Assembly (NCBI GenBank): GCA_001792895.1
Contig: MARA01000003.1
Location: 620,001-684,000, forward strand
Reading direction: 5' to 3'
DNA from: Lentinus brumalis
Taxonomy: Eukaryota > Basidiomycota > Agaricomycetes > Polyporales > Polyporaceae
DNA length: 64,000 nucleotides
Each line of letters starts with the position of its first letter. Position 1 is the first letter of the stretch. The notes under the pieces are model-generated. The model was not told the origin of the DNA. It worked only from the letters and a program-made list of their open reading frames with translations, and made no database searches. Of this stretch, positions 1 through 11,259 are shown in pieces. The position numbers and the translations under genes are program-made.

Positions 1-843
1 CGACGTCCGTGTCACCCACGCTCGCACTGAGGTGAGTATCATCCTGCATCATATTCTGAGTGACAGCAACGCGAACATGTCTCCTCCAGATCATCATCCG
101 TGCCACCCACACTCAGGAGGTTCTGGGCGAGAAGGGTCGCCGCATCCGCGAGCTCACTGCGCTCGTCCAGAAGCGTTTCAAGTTCCCCGACAACTCCCTT
201 GAGCTTTACGCCGAGAAGGTCCAGTACCGTGGTCTCTCTGCTATCGCTCAGTGCGAGAGCTTGCGTTACAAGCTCCTCGGTGGTCTTGCCGTCCGCAGGT
301 TCGTGTCATGAGCTGAAGTCCGTAATTCTTCCCTCATCCTCGTTCTCAGGGCTTGCTATGGTGTCCTCCGCTTCGTCATGGAGTCTGGTGCCAAGGGTTG
401 CGAGGTTGTCGTCTCCGGCAAGCTCCGTGCTGCCCGTGCCAAGTCCATGAAGTTCACCGATGGCTTCATGATCCACTCCGGTCAGCCCGCCCTCGACTTC
501 GTTGACTACGCCGTCAGGCACGTCATGCTCCGTCAGGGTGTCCTCGGAATCAAGGTCAAGATGTGAGTACACTCGCTTTCGGCCTCAAATGGCATACTCA
601 TCTTGTCTCGCCACCAGCATGAAGGGCTGGGATCCCGAGGGTCAGCTCGGCCCCCGCAAGCCCCTCCCCGACTCCGTCCAGATCCTCGAGCCTCCTCTCG
701 ACAAAATCGTCGCCGAGCCGACGTCCGAGCAGCGCGAGCCCGCCGTCGTCGCTGCCCCCGCTCCCGCAGCGGAAGCACCTGCTGCTGAGTACCCCCCTCA
801 GGAGACGTTCCAGCAGGGTTTTGAGCAGCCCGCTGCTTTCTGA
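1..843 (+). CDS. RPS3: 40S ribosomal protein uS3 (RPS3), 5' partial
   Basis: Structural protein of the small ribosomal subunit near the mRNA entry site. Exons <1-31, 90-298, 350-562 and 618-843 join in phase into an uninterrupted protein. The recognisable core includes [20 protein letters not shown] (KH domain), [14 protein letters not shown] and the conserved C-terminal segment [18 protein letters not shown], followed by an Ala/Pro/Glu-rich tail as in other fungal S3 proteins. The start codon lies left of the window. All three visible introns are about 50-60 bp with GT-AG borders and carry no snoRNA-like boxes that I can see. Identification is certain; the missing part is the N terminus. Confidence 0.97.
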
Positions 844-1085
844 TGTGCTGTCGTTTGCTGTTGTATTTGAAATGCTTTCGCCACTACACAATCACAATCT
901 TATGTGGCTACGTCATCTGTATCACGCCGTACTGTCTTCGTCAAGGATGCAGCCAAATGGTATAATTTACTGTTAAGATATGGTTCGGTTACTCGTCTAC
1001 ACAGTAGTGAGTCACCACCGACGCTTGTCTCATGAATCAGAAGACATGAGATGCCGAGTTTACGCGAATTACGGTAGCCACCTGG

Positions 1086-4000
1086 TCAGAGCTTTTGGGT
1101 TACGCTCTTCCCCGCCTCCCCGCCGGTGGGTAATGTCACGTCGACCGATTGTATGTCCATGACACCCCGCGAGATCGTGAGCTGTACACTCTTGAGGGTT
1201 TGAGATGGGTCCGACACCGTGACAGAGTTGTCATCCATGTCATAGACGACCACTGCATTCGCGGAGGCTTCCATGATCAGGAAACCGTCCTGTGACGAAG
1301 GCGCGAACATGGCAGAGCCGCCCTCCGCCTTCCAAAACACGAACATCGCAGTGCTGTGCGTCTGGTCGTACACGGCGGAAACGTCGTTGTCGTTCTGGAT
1401 GGTGGTGAGCCGTGTAGCCTGGCTCTTCTGCTGGAACTCGTCCGGTGAGACGGCGGGGTACGCGGTGTACGCCGCAGGGACGGTGAGGTCCGAGCCGCTT
1501 CCATGGGAGATCCACGCAGAGAAGAGGTCGACGGAGCCCTTAGGCTCTTCGGAGATCCCAAGCGCGCTCCAGTCGCTCTCGCGCCCCCCAAAGTCGACTG
1601 AGAGGGGTGCGTCCTGCGTCTCGAATGTGTAACCAACGTTGTCATGCCAAAGCGACCTGGCCTGCGAGAAGTTGCCGCCCTTGTCGAGCTGCTTGCCATC
1701 GACGTAGACGGGGCCGTTAAGCCGCTTCTGGTCAAGGACAGAGATCACTGGGTTCTTGCTGGAGGAGTTGGACGAGGCCTGTGAGATCATGACGTGCTGC
1801 ACGTCGTTGTCGAGGAAGAACCAGGCCTTCTGGAAGCTGAGCGACCCGGTGGAGGGGTTCTTATACCGCATGGCCGCTGCACCGATCTTGCCGTTGGAGA
1901 CGCCACCGACGAAGTCCTCTGAGGTGGAGAACTTGGAGTCGTCGCAGGTCAGCTTGGTAGCAGCGTAGTCCGTCGTGGTACCGGGTATTACTGTGAATGG
2001 AGCTGAGCCAGACAGCTCTCTCCCTTCCGACCAGCATGTACTCACAGTTCCAGTCCCATGCTCCTGCGATATCCTCGTATTGCGTCCCGTCGATATAGGT
2101 GTAGAGGGTACCGTCGGAGAGGTGGAAGCCATAGGGCTGCAGTGGCAAATGAGTCAGTCGACGCATCGCTAGCGGTGCTGGGAATCACAAACGTTCTGCG
2201 AGTTCGTGCACTCCGTGTTGAGAGTCCTCGACGAGTACATCTTCAGGGAGGAGACGTATCCCGGACCTCGCTGAACCTGCACGGACACATGAGACAGTAG
2301 ATCCTGTCCACGACGATGGAGGAACTTACCATGTAATCATTGGCATAGAACATTCGATTGCCCGTGAGGTCGCCTGAGTTGGCACTGTCGCTGGAGTCCG
2401 ACAGGCTCTTTGCCACAGACTTCAACGTGTCTGAGTTCCACTCGTCTCCAAGCTGTTGTATTCTGCTAACATTGACTTGAATGCTTCCGGAGGCCCTGAA
2501 CATCAACTATGAGTACAACACTTGGTAAGTTCTGGAATTAGAAGCGTACTGGTCATCTGCGACGGCGAAGCTGATCATCCGGCTTAGCGTGCTCTGCGAA
2601 ACGGAGTCAGGCTCGCCCTCCCATGTAAGCATATCGGTGCTTACGAAGTCCCAGTGCAACACAGAAGTATTGACATTGCGGTAAATCATCCACAAGTCGC
2701 CGTCCCAGAGCGTCTCGTATGCGGCTTGCGAGTCCGGGCTGGCTTTCTGCGCTGAGAACTGTGTGCCGCCGGCTGCGATCTCCAATGTGAGGACATCGTT
2801 CGCGCTTCCCTGGTCTTCAACATCGGCCTCGTCACTCGGACTAAAGAAAACTCACTAGTCCTTTCCATAGTTGCCATTGTACATCAGACCGGCATGCTGG
2901 CCGAAACTACCGTCTGGACGAATTCCATCCGCTTTGATGTCGTCTCGGACAACGACTTCGCTGTGGACATGCTTGTAGCCTTCTGCGATCTGGGTGGCGT
3001 TGCTGGTAAGTAAACCGCCGTCAATGGTGATCTTAGCGACGTCGAGTGTGTTCGCTCCGGTCAGTCGACCCATGCCCTGAACGCCGTCGACGAGCGTCGC
3101 CGCGGTACGCGAGGTCATGGTCTTGCAACCGTCGAGTTGCGGCTGCGACAGCTTATCCGTACCAAGTAACAGACACGTTTCGCCCACAAGGGAGGGGATG
3201 CCGATCAGCTGCATATATGAGGTGAGCAATCCTGCAGCGAAGTGGCAAGATGTCCACGTACATTGGAGAACCAGTTCGTATTCCAGAGGCCGGAGGCGGT
3301 GCACTTGCACTGACCGACAAGGCAACTATGATCTGTAAAGTCGTTGCCGAACCAGAAATCCATACCGCGCGAGATGGCATCCAGGAGCGACGAGTTCTGT
3401 ACGAACTCATCTGCTCCTTCCACGCCGCCATGCCACGCGGCGGCCATGAACGCTGTTCACTCGGCGATTAATTAGAGCCTTGCATACCATGTATATGATG
3501 CACACCTAGACGCTGCCAATGCAACTCTGCTGGCCTGTAGCATGTGGTCAGTAAGTCTGTGATGATGCATACAAAAGTATCCCACCAGTTGGCCTTCTGA
3601 CCGCCACACCCAGTGGTATAATCTACCTCGGAAGTGGGCCATTTGCCGTCCGGACCAAGCGTCGAGACCCTGTGTATATAGCGTTCCTATAAGTTACGAT
3701 CAAGACACAGCACATAAGTTCGCCCCGACGTACCAGTCGCTTATATTGGAGACAGTGCCGACGAGCGGGTCCACGACATCCTGCAGGATGATGGCTATGC
3801 GACGTTGCAGGATGGTGTCAATGTCAGACTGTGTCGAGTCACCTGTGTTCGCGAGTACCGCCGGCGCAGTGGACGTCGAGGAGGTCGCGTCAGATGATTG
3901 GACAGCGCTCGTTGCTGCCGAGGACACGGCAGAGGAGGCGGTGGCAGCTGCAACGATGGTCGATGACTGAGCGAAAGACGAGGCGGAGAGCGGGTCGGAA

Positions 4001-4155
4001 AGAAAAGGAAGAGGGACAGAAAGAGAAAACGAAGAGGACTCGCTCGCGTTGTATTGGACAAGTTGAAAAGGAATGGGAGCGCTCAGAGCGCTTGGTGCCA
4101 GGTACGACAGCAAGGTGGCAAACGAGAGGAGGGTGCAGGGCGCGAACTCGAGCAT
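1086..4155 (-). CDS. secreted polysaccharide lyase family 8 (PL8), copy 1
   Basis: Predicted extracellular lyase that cleaves acidic polysaccharides by beta-elimination; family members act on hyaluronan, chondroitin, xanthan or alginate-like chains, and the substrate here cannot be told. Eleven exons (4155-3734, 3669-3586, 3534-3506, 3452-3262, 3208-2856, 2804-2645, 2593-2550, 2495-2330, 2276-2193, 2136-2046, 1990-1086) give about 842 residues. A signal peptide (MLEFAPCTLLSFATLLSYLA) is followed by a Ser/Ala/Thr-rich linker of about 90 residues, then the alpha/alpha-toroid domain. Hallmarks visible: LWNTNWFSN (catalytic Asn), DGSFGQHAGLMYNGNYG (catalytic His and Tyr), NDYMVQRG, and the beta-sandwich half. 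The second intron uses a weak GTGGGA donor, required to restore ANWPAELHWQR. A paralogue lies 2.5 kb upstream on the same strand. All key motifs are intact. Confidence 0.93.
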
Positions 4156-4744
4156 AACCGAGATCTATGCCGCAGCTGGAATCAAAAGATAAATAGAAAA
4201 ACAAACAGAGAGCGAAGGGAAAAGGGAATGGAAGATGAAGGTAGAAAAGAAAGGAAGATACAACAGCGAAGCGGCCAAACTTGCGAGCATATGCATCCCG
4301 GCTGCATTGATGCAACACCGTGATCTGTTCAATCTGCCTGACCAACAAGGGGACATCCGACAGATGCCGCTGCGCACACTGCGATAGCAATGATCGTGAA
4401 CGAAACCAGTGAGCAAAATCAATGATGACATCCAAGTCGGAAGACGCCGTCACCATGCTGTTGCACTGTGCTGCTGCAGACCTCGCCTGGGCGTCGTACG
4501 AGACGATCGCCGCTCGAGTCCCACAGGAAGGCAACATCTGGAAGCCCCAGGGACGCAGTGCGGGGCATGCTTGGACGCCGGCAGCGCTGCATGTACGTAC
4601 GAGCCAAGCTCTGGAGGCACTTCATTGTCGAAAGACACGATATCCAACTCTAGCTGTGCATGGTGACATTCTGTGATACGGCGTGGACTTCGATTGAGTA
4701 CTGAGCGCTAGACTGATGCATTGTGGTCAAACTCACCCTCTTCG
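4156..4744. other. intergenic: PL8 copy 1 upstream region
   Basis: No gene is supported here. The first 100 bases before the lyase start are pyrimidine-rich on the gene's strand, as in many fungal leaders. Several short overlapping open frames around 4409-4676 on both strands share no protein-like composition and are treated as chance. Confidence 0.6.
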
Positions 4745-6117
4745 TCATTTCTTGTGATACGACAAGTACTTCTTGAGCATATCAACAAGTGTGCGTAGGG
4801 CGGGCTTCAGGTCCTCCATTAGAAGCCCTTCACATCTGAAGGCAACGCGGGGAGGAACAGAGGGAATGGCATCGCAGCTACTGGAGCGAAGACACACCGA
4901 GCGCCGCGCACTCACGGCGAGGAGCAGTTTGTAGCAAGCGAAACACATGGTATCGGTGGGGGTTGCGATGTCTGGAAGAATGGCGATGTCGTGCGTCGCA
5001 ATGTATTGAAGGAGGACGACCTCTGCATGTATATCGTGCCTAGCGGCAGCATAGGGATGATCACTCTCCACGAGGTTGGGAAGATCGGCGAAAACAACAG
5101 CCCAATCGTGCTCGGAGTCTTCTGAAGCTTTCAGGAACTCCAGGCACCAGCGCTGGATTTCTTCCAAAGTCGGTACGGGGACAGAGTCGGAGCTGGACTT
5201 GTAGTTCTCGCCGCCGGGGCCACCAATAATGGTCGTCGTCCAACTCAAATCATTGCAGTGAAATTCCGTCAGGTATTTGTTAACTTCGCCGAGGCTCTTG
5301 ACCGTGAGCTGCATCGCGACAACGCGTTTCTGTCCATCAAGGACGAAGTACGTGCCTGCCTCGAAGTGAGACGTGAGGAAACTGGGCCGGCACTGGGCAG
5401 ACGTACCAGGATTGTCTAGGTCATCAACAAATTCGTCATCGTCTAGGCTAGCAGCCAATGATACGCTGCGATAGTACACCTACATAAGATGTCCGTTCCC
5501 TGCATCGCCAGCATCCACCCCTTCGACGAGGGCCATCAGTTCGCCAGTGAGCGACTGTAGCTTGTGTCGGTGGTCCAGGGATAGTTCGCTGAAGTACGCG
5601 GATCGTTGGTCGAATAGGGACATGGCCTGCTTCCCGTCCCTGAGAATAACATGACGGCTCTTCGCGTAGCCGTGCCGATACACGGCTTTGACCAGACTGG
5701 AGGTCATCGAAGCCTCGTCCTCGATCGTAAGAAGGCTTGAAGCGTACTCCCGATACACCTTCTGTACCTCGAGCAACAGGAGGCCAACCCGATCCTCGAA
5801 CCAGGCTGGCGCACGGATGGACAGGACGATGTAAAAGAAGTTGCAACACTACGTGGGAGAAGATAGGGTTATGCCGGAGAGAGACTGCCAACGAATCATA
5901 CGCAGATATATGGGTGCAGATAACTGCCATGGCATCCGACAGTCGCCATTCGTATGGTCGTGGAGGCTTGTGTGTAGGCTCGCCGTCGTGTGAACCACCT
6001 TCGTCCGGGTACTCGTCCGCCCAGGGAATACTGTCTGAAACTTGAAGCACGGCCGGGGCGTATCCGGGGACGAAAATGCTTGAAATGGCGAATAACTTAT
6101 CTATATCTTGTGGAGGT
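4745..6117 (-). CDS. OTT_1508-like nucleic-acid/nucleotide deaminase
   Basis: Predicted zinc-dependent deaminase of the fungal OTT_1508-like family (cytidine deaminase fold). The C-terminal exon (from about 5445 to the stop at 4745) contains HDIHAEVVLLQYIA (zinc-binding His plus catalytic Glu) and, about 25 residues later, MCFACYK (CxxC zinc ligands), in the order and spacing of that family. The middle exon (about 5840-5480) reads SIRAPAWFEDRVGLLLLEVQ and onwards, and an upstream exon reads DSIPWADEYPDEGG. Exon borders are uncertain. The join near 5480 would need an unusually short intron (about 36 bp), and no ATG is obvious at the 5' end, where the frame stays open to about 6117. The gene may therefore have another 5' exon. 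Substrate is unknown; relatives are thought to act on nucleic acids or nucleotides. It sits between the two PL8 genes on the same strand. Confidence 0.75.
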
Positions 6118-6708
6118 TAATAAAGTAGGACTGTCGCGATGCATGATGAGTGACTCCTGAGTCCTGAAGCTGAAGCCCAGTGAAAAACTTCACTGGGCCT
6201 GAAGACTGAAGGTGGTGGTTTAAGAAACCTATTTGGGCGCTCAGCGTCCAGGTGGCAGTGCGCATTGTGTCGAGGACTCGAGGCCCGACGGCGCAACTTG
6301 AAGTAAATACTTACTAGTCACTACCTGCGGGGCCAAGCGTTGTGTGTCGCTGACAACAAGCGGTATATATCTTCCAGTGTTCAGAGACCTACAGGACACG
6401 TCCTTTTCTTTTTTGTTACCAGAGACAACCATTGTACGAACTTGCCTACTTCAACAAAGAATCGAGACCAGAACACGTATCAAGCTGGAGTTAGCGGTGC
6501 ATACTAGGAGTGAAAATCACGACAAGCGGAGAAGCAACAAGAGTGAGCGAAAGTAAGTAAATAGCGGTAGCAGAACTCATAAACCTTGAAGGGAGATCAG
6601 TCCCTCATATGATGCGGCATCGTAAGTAGAAAGCACTCACCCATTCGACCTGAACCCTGAACAAATTTAACAGACATAATCAGACCACAGACTCTACACC
6701 CACCACAG
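6118..6708. other. intergenic between deaminase and PL8 copy 2
   Basis: Apart from the hairpin at 6175-6198, no gene is supported. An open frame on the minus strand (6432-6241) could hold an unrecognised 5' exon of the deaminase gene, but it has no convincing start or splice context. Confidence 0.5.
6175..6198. repeat. perfect 10-bp inverted repeat, 4-nt loop
   Basis: The arms GCCCAGTGAA and TTCACTGGGC are separated by AAAC. It lies between the deaminase 5' end and the PL8 copy 2 stop, about 510 bp past the lyase stop. No T-run follows it, so it is not an obvious terminator. Confidence 0.7.
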
Positions 6709-9408
6709 CTAAGCCGCCAAAGTCTGCGTCAGACTACTTCCAGCCACTCCCCCAGACGGCAACGTGAAAGAAATGGTCTTGGTCTTCGACGAGCCCCAAC
6801 CAGGCGGCGCAGTCCCTGAGCTCAACGTGAAGGTGAGCGTCAGCGTCGATAGCAGCTGCGTTGGATCTGCGACGGTGACCGCCCAAGTGTCCATGCGCAG
6901 GATGATGTTCGAGCTTCCCGTTGACTGCACCTTGATCGTCGCACCGCCCGGAGTCAGGGCGGGGATGGTGAACTGTCCGCCGTTCGTCTCCCAGAACACC
7001 CCGAACGCCATCTTGTTCGCGTTGTCGACGAGCGCGGAGATGGAGCCGTCGTTGCGGATGACGTGCAGGTTCGTTGCTGCAACCTTGCTTTGGAAGCTAT
7101 CCGCGGTTGTTGCGGGGAATACCATGTATGAGATTGCGGCGGTGAGGTCGTCGTGTGCGAGCCACGCGGAGAACATGTCGACGGTCACAGGTGGCTGCGA
7201 AGACGCCCCGATGGCGGACCAGTCACCCGTGCGGGAAGAGACGTCGACTGACAGGGTGACGGGGTCCGTCACGTTAAAGACATACCCGACGCCTCCGTGC
7301 CACAGGGTGCTGGCGTGGGAGAAGTTCCCACTGGTAGCAGGCTGGCCGTTGACGAGAACGTCTCCGACGTGCTTGCGCTGGTCGAGAACGGAGAAGACGG
7401 GGGCGGTGGTGGTGGACGTGATCCGGGCGACCATGACGAACTGGACATCGTTTTCAAGGAAGAACCACGTCTTGCGCCAGTTCAAGCTCTTAGTGGTCGG
7501 ATTCTCGTACCGCATCGCGACGGCGCCGACGAGGCCGTCAGATGCACCACCGACGAAAGTCTGGGTACCCGTCTTCCGTGTCGTGCTGCACGACAGCGGA
7601 GTCGCCCCGTAGTCGACCGTAGTGCCTGGAATGAGGTTCCAGTCCCAAGCAGCAACGATGTCTTCGTACTCGTCGCCATTGATGTGAGTGTAGACCGTGC
7701 CGTCGGACAAATGGAAGCCAAAGTTATTGGCTTCATCGGTGCACTCCGTGTTCTGGGTGCGCTTGGAGTACATCCGGAGGGTACTGACATACCCTGCGCC
7801 GCGCTGTACCTGGACAAAGGTTCTGTATGAGTCGACTCGTGAATGTGACTGTGTCCTTACCGCATAGTCATTAGCGAAGAACACGCGGTTGCCGACGAGG
7901 TTGCCGGAGTTGGAAGTGGTGGTATTCAAGGAAAGGTTGTCGAAAACGTCAAGGAGTGTGTCGGAGTTCCAAAGCTGTCCTAGGACTTGAATCTGAGTCA
8001 AGTTGGTCTTGATGCTGGCGGATGCGCTATTTCAAACTAATATAAACGTTATGCTCCCACCACGCTCTGTGCTCAAACTTACTGGTCGTCGATCACGGGG
8101 TCGGTCATCAGCCTTCCCAAGACACTCTGAAACAGGCGGTCGCGTTAGGGAGCTTTCACACCGGTGCTAAATACACTCACGAAGTCCCAGTGGAGCACAT
8201 TCGTGAAGATGTTCCGGTAGATCATCCACTGGTCGCCGTCAACTAGTGTCTCCAAGGCGGTCCTCGCATCGTCGCCTGCTTGAAACTGCGTACTGCCCGC
8301 CTCGATCTCGAACGCGAAGAGGGTGTTCTCGCTGCAGGAGGCGACGGTCAATCTGCTCATTTGCAAAGGAGTGACACCACTCACTAGTCCTTGCCGTAGT
8401 TGCCGTTGTAGATGATGCCGGCGTGCTGTCCGAAAGAGCCATCGGCCCTGATCCCGTCGGCCTTGACGGCGTTCTGGATGACGGCGTCGGCATGCACGCG
8501 ACCGAACGCCGCGGCCACAAGGGTCGCGTTCTTGGTGAGCAGACCCTCATCAAGGCCGATGCTTGCAATGTCCTGCAGATTCGCTCCGGTGATAGCGCTG
8601 ACACCGTTGATCCCGGTGTCGAACGTCGCGAAGCTTCGCCCGGTCATCTGCGTGCAGTGTCCTAGCTCGGCGTCGGTGAGAGCGTCGCCAAGGAGCAGGC
8701 ACACTTCTCCGACAGTCGTCGGAACACCGATGACCTGTCGTGGGTGAAAGGGGTCGAGTCAATACAGCGGCCAGCCCAAGTGCGGATGTGTGGGGCACTC
8801 ACGTTCGCGAACCAATTAGTATTCCAGAGACCGGGAGTGCCACAGGGACACGCATCATCTCCTCCGGAGTCCAGGCATGCGGGGTTCGCAAAGTCGTTCG
8901 AGAACCAGAAGCCCATGGATGACGAAAGAGCCGAGCGGACCTGGTCGCTCTGTACCCATTGAGCCGCATTCTTGAAGCCGCCATGCCAGGCAGCCGCCAA
9001 AGTCACTGCGCCCGACATGTCAGCTATGTGCAGTCTGCGAACGGATCCGAGTACATACGGATGCGTGACCAATGCTTCTCAGCCTTCCAGTTCGCCGTCG
9101 GAGCATCGCAGCCTGCGGTGTAGTCCAAGTCTGGCCACGTGCCATCTGGCTGCAAGGTAGACAACCTACGCACTCAGATAGTGAGAACATCTTCGTTCAG
9201 TGAGCAATACGCAAATGACGTACCAAGAGGATATCGACGATGCACCGGTAGCAGCACCGACGATAGTCGCGAACCTCCGCTCTGTGACGGTCTGTATATC
9301 ATCGAGAGCAGCGTTCGACGACGACGGCACTCTCGGGATAACTGACGCTGCGCCCGAGGTTGCAGCGGACAGCGCAAGGGCAACGATGGGCAGCAAGGTA
9401 CCGAACAT
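6709..9408 (-). CDS. secreted polysaccharide lyase family 8 (PL8), copy 2
   Basis: Paralogue of the lyase at 1086-4155 with the same predicted beta-elimination chemistry on an undetermined acidic polysaccharide. Eight exons (9408-9224, 9165-9059, 9005-8803, 8734-8385, 8331-8181, 8126-8083, 8026-7861, 7809-6709) give about 768 residues. A signal peptide (MFGTLLPIVALALSAATSG) leads directly into the catalytic domain without the long Ser-rich linker of copy 1. Motifs seen: TLQPDGTWPDLDYTAG, LWNTNWFANV, DGSFGQHAGIIYNGNYG (His, Tyr), VQRGAGYVSTLRMYSKRT (Arg region). The last intron (7860-7810, 51 bp) contains no stop and keeps frame, so it could be mistaken for coding; removing it restores NDYAVQRGAGY. 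All seven introns are shared with copy 1, which has three more. The gene appears intact. Confidence 0.94.
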
Positions 9409-10367
9409 GTCTGCGAGTCTTGGAGGGGAACAGGTGCTTGAAGACCTGGAGAAAAGCTGCCTGGCAGCCCTGCCTTCTTATACCTCGGAGGCAGACAAGC
9501 ATCTGGCGGCTGCGCTCCCAGAATGGGTTGCCAGCCGAAGACGAAGCAAGTCACCTTCGGAGGCTCACATGGCCATCAGACTTCTCCTCGCAGGCAGAGC
9601 ATGCCTAGCAGCCAGTCAGCACATGTCAGCCAGGGCTCGATAAACCACACCCACCGCATATGGATCGACGGGCCGCCTCTCTGCCGCGAGATGACTTTGC
9701 CTGACTTGGTCAGTCTGAGCAAAGCGCAGAGAGACATGAGAGAAGACAGACTGTTCCGCGAGCGAAGTCGGAGAATTGATCATAATTGGCAGGACTGTGA
9801 TGGAGCACTTGTAGTCGGCGGAGAATTGGCATCGCAATCTGGCTACACAGACTATCGCGCACGGTATCACAAGGCTTGTACAGGCAAAAGCGACGGAGAA
9901 ACCTGGGGTTCTTGGGAACGGGGAGTCGTTCTATGGCAGATGTAGGAACGCGCCAAGGAACGGACGATCAGTGCGGCGGTAGTTGTATAACGCGCCAGTT
10001 GTGGGTCCATCGTTCGCGAGTCAAGCAAAGTCATCGTCCAAGTTGTGTCCTGTTCAGTCCAAAGTGCGCGACATGTGGGCGAGCCGCACGCAGATCTCGA
10101 TCGATCACACAAGCCGGCGGCTCAGATAACCTCCGCGTTTCGCAGGTCCATTGCAGTCTATGTATGACATTGTATGACTCGCAAACTAAGGGAGAATAGC
10201 GCAGAAAGGAAAGATTCCCATTAAGGAACAGCGTATGCTACAGCTTATGATACAAGCCCGACGTGATATGTCCAATGTGCAACGATACAGATGATACAGA
10301 TGCGTCCCAAGCCGCGCCTGCAGCCGGTAAAGTGTCCATGACTCGTGAGGAGTGGTGCTTTTGTACA
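9409..10367. other. intergenic: PL8 copy 2 promoter region
   Basis: No gene is supported. An open frame of 140 codons on the plus strand (9523-9945) has no recognisable motif, no introns and mixed composition. Apart from the TATA element I see no strong signal. Confidence 0.6.
9477..9482 (-). promoter_or_regulatory. TATA box of PL8 copy 2
   Basis: GGTATAAGAAGG on the gene's strand lies about 70 bp upstream of the start codon at 9408, a usual distance for a fungal TATA element plus short leader. Confidence 0.5.
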
Positions 10368-11259
10368 TCATGCCTTGCCAGCAGCGACGTGGAGCTTGGC
10401 CATAGAACACACGACGGGGACGGCGTAGAAGGCGAAGCCGACCCAAACCACTAAAGTGACAGTTAGCGTGAGTTCGCACAGGCAAGTCATGAAGAACGGG
10501 GTACTCACTGACGAAGCCATTGCTGGTAGACGCCACGAGGTCTGGTCCCTTAGAACCGTCCTCGGTGATGTCACGATTGAAGTCCTCTACGGCCTTGCCG
10601 AACCACATACGGATGACGAGAAACGAGGTGATGCCTGCAGAAATGTCAGCCCCATATGCGTCAATGACATAGAGATGCGCACCAATGAGAAATCCGAGGA
10701 GACCGATCCAAGCAGTCGTGCGTTGCAGAGCAGGCTTGTCGAAGACGTTCCCAAACTTGCCCATCTTCCCCGGAAGGACGTCATGGTGAACAAGAGGAAG
10801 AAGATGATGGTGAACGCGAGGGACACCGCGATGAACGCGGGTGTTGTTGCCGTAGGGGCCGAAAGCAAGTCTGGCGCGTTGCTTGGAAGGACAGAGAGGT
10901 CTTGGGAGATCCGTGAGCTGTTGCGTGCATGGATATCTACGAGGATGGACGTACCATAGGTGGGCGACACGGTCGGAGGGGTACAGGTCACAATGGCATC
11001 ATGACTCGCGCGTCCACAGGAACCTGCACCGTCATAAGTAAGACGAACAGACCCAAGACTGCGGCTCAGACGTACCCAATGCCCCGAGGAATATTGACGG
11101 CCCGTCATTGCCTTCTGACGGTGACACTGTCAGGAGCGCAACCTGGTCCGCAAAGAGGATCGACGGAGCCAAGTAGGAGAACAGGATGAGGATGAACGCC
11201 GTCAACGACAGGACAGGCGCGAGGTAGAGGTTGAAAGCCTTCGAGAGTCCAGCGATCAT
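10368..11259 (-). CDS. SUR7/PalI-family four-TM plasma membrane protein
   Basis: Predicted integral membrane protein of the fungal SUR7/PalI type (cortical patch or pH-sensing proteins). The first exon, from 11259, encodes a TM segment (YLAPVLSLTAFILILFSYL) and part of a loop. The second adds GSCGRASHDAIVTCTPPTVS, giving the paired cysteines typical of the first extracellular loop. Later exons give DLSVLPSNAPDLLSAPTATT, then three TM segments (FIAVSLAFTIIFFLLFTM, WIGLLGFLIGITSFLVI and VVWVGFAFYAVPVVCSMAKL) and a short tail ending AAGK-A. Splices at GCATTGG|GTACGT and TATG|GTACGT keep phase. Family placement rests on topology, loop cysteines and general resemblance; the exact subgroup is not determined. 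Confidence 0.72.

Noticed and set aside
299..617. snoRNAs in RPS3 introns
   Set aside because: The introns are only 51-59 bp and lack C/D or H/ACA boxes.
4409..4676. Overlapping short frames on both strands
   Set aside because: Each is short, mutually antisense and without protein-like composition.
6764..7612. A 282-codon open frame antisense to PL8 copy 2
   Set aside because: It mirrors codon bias of the real exon; no start context, motif or intron structure of its own.
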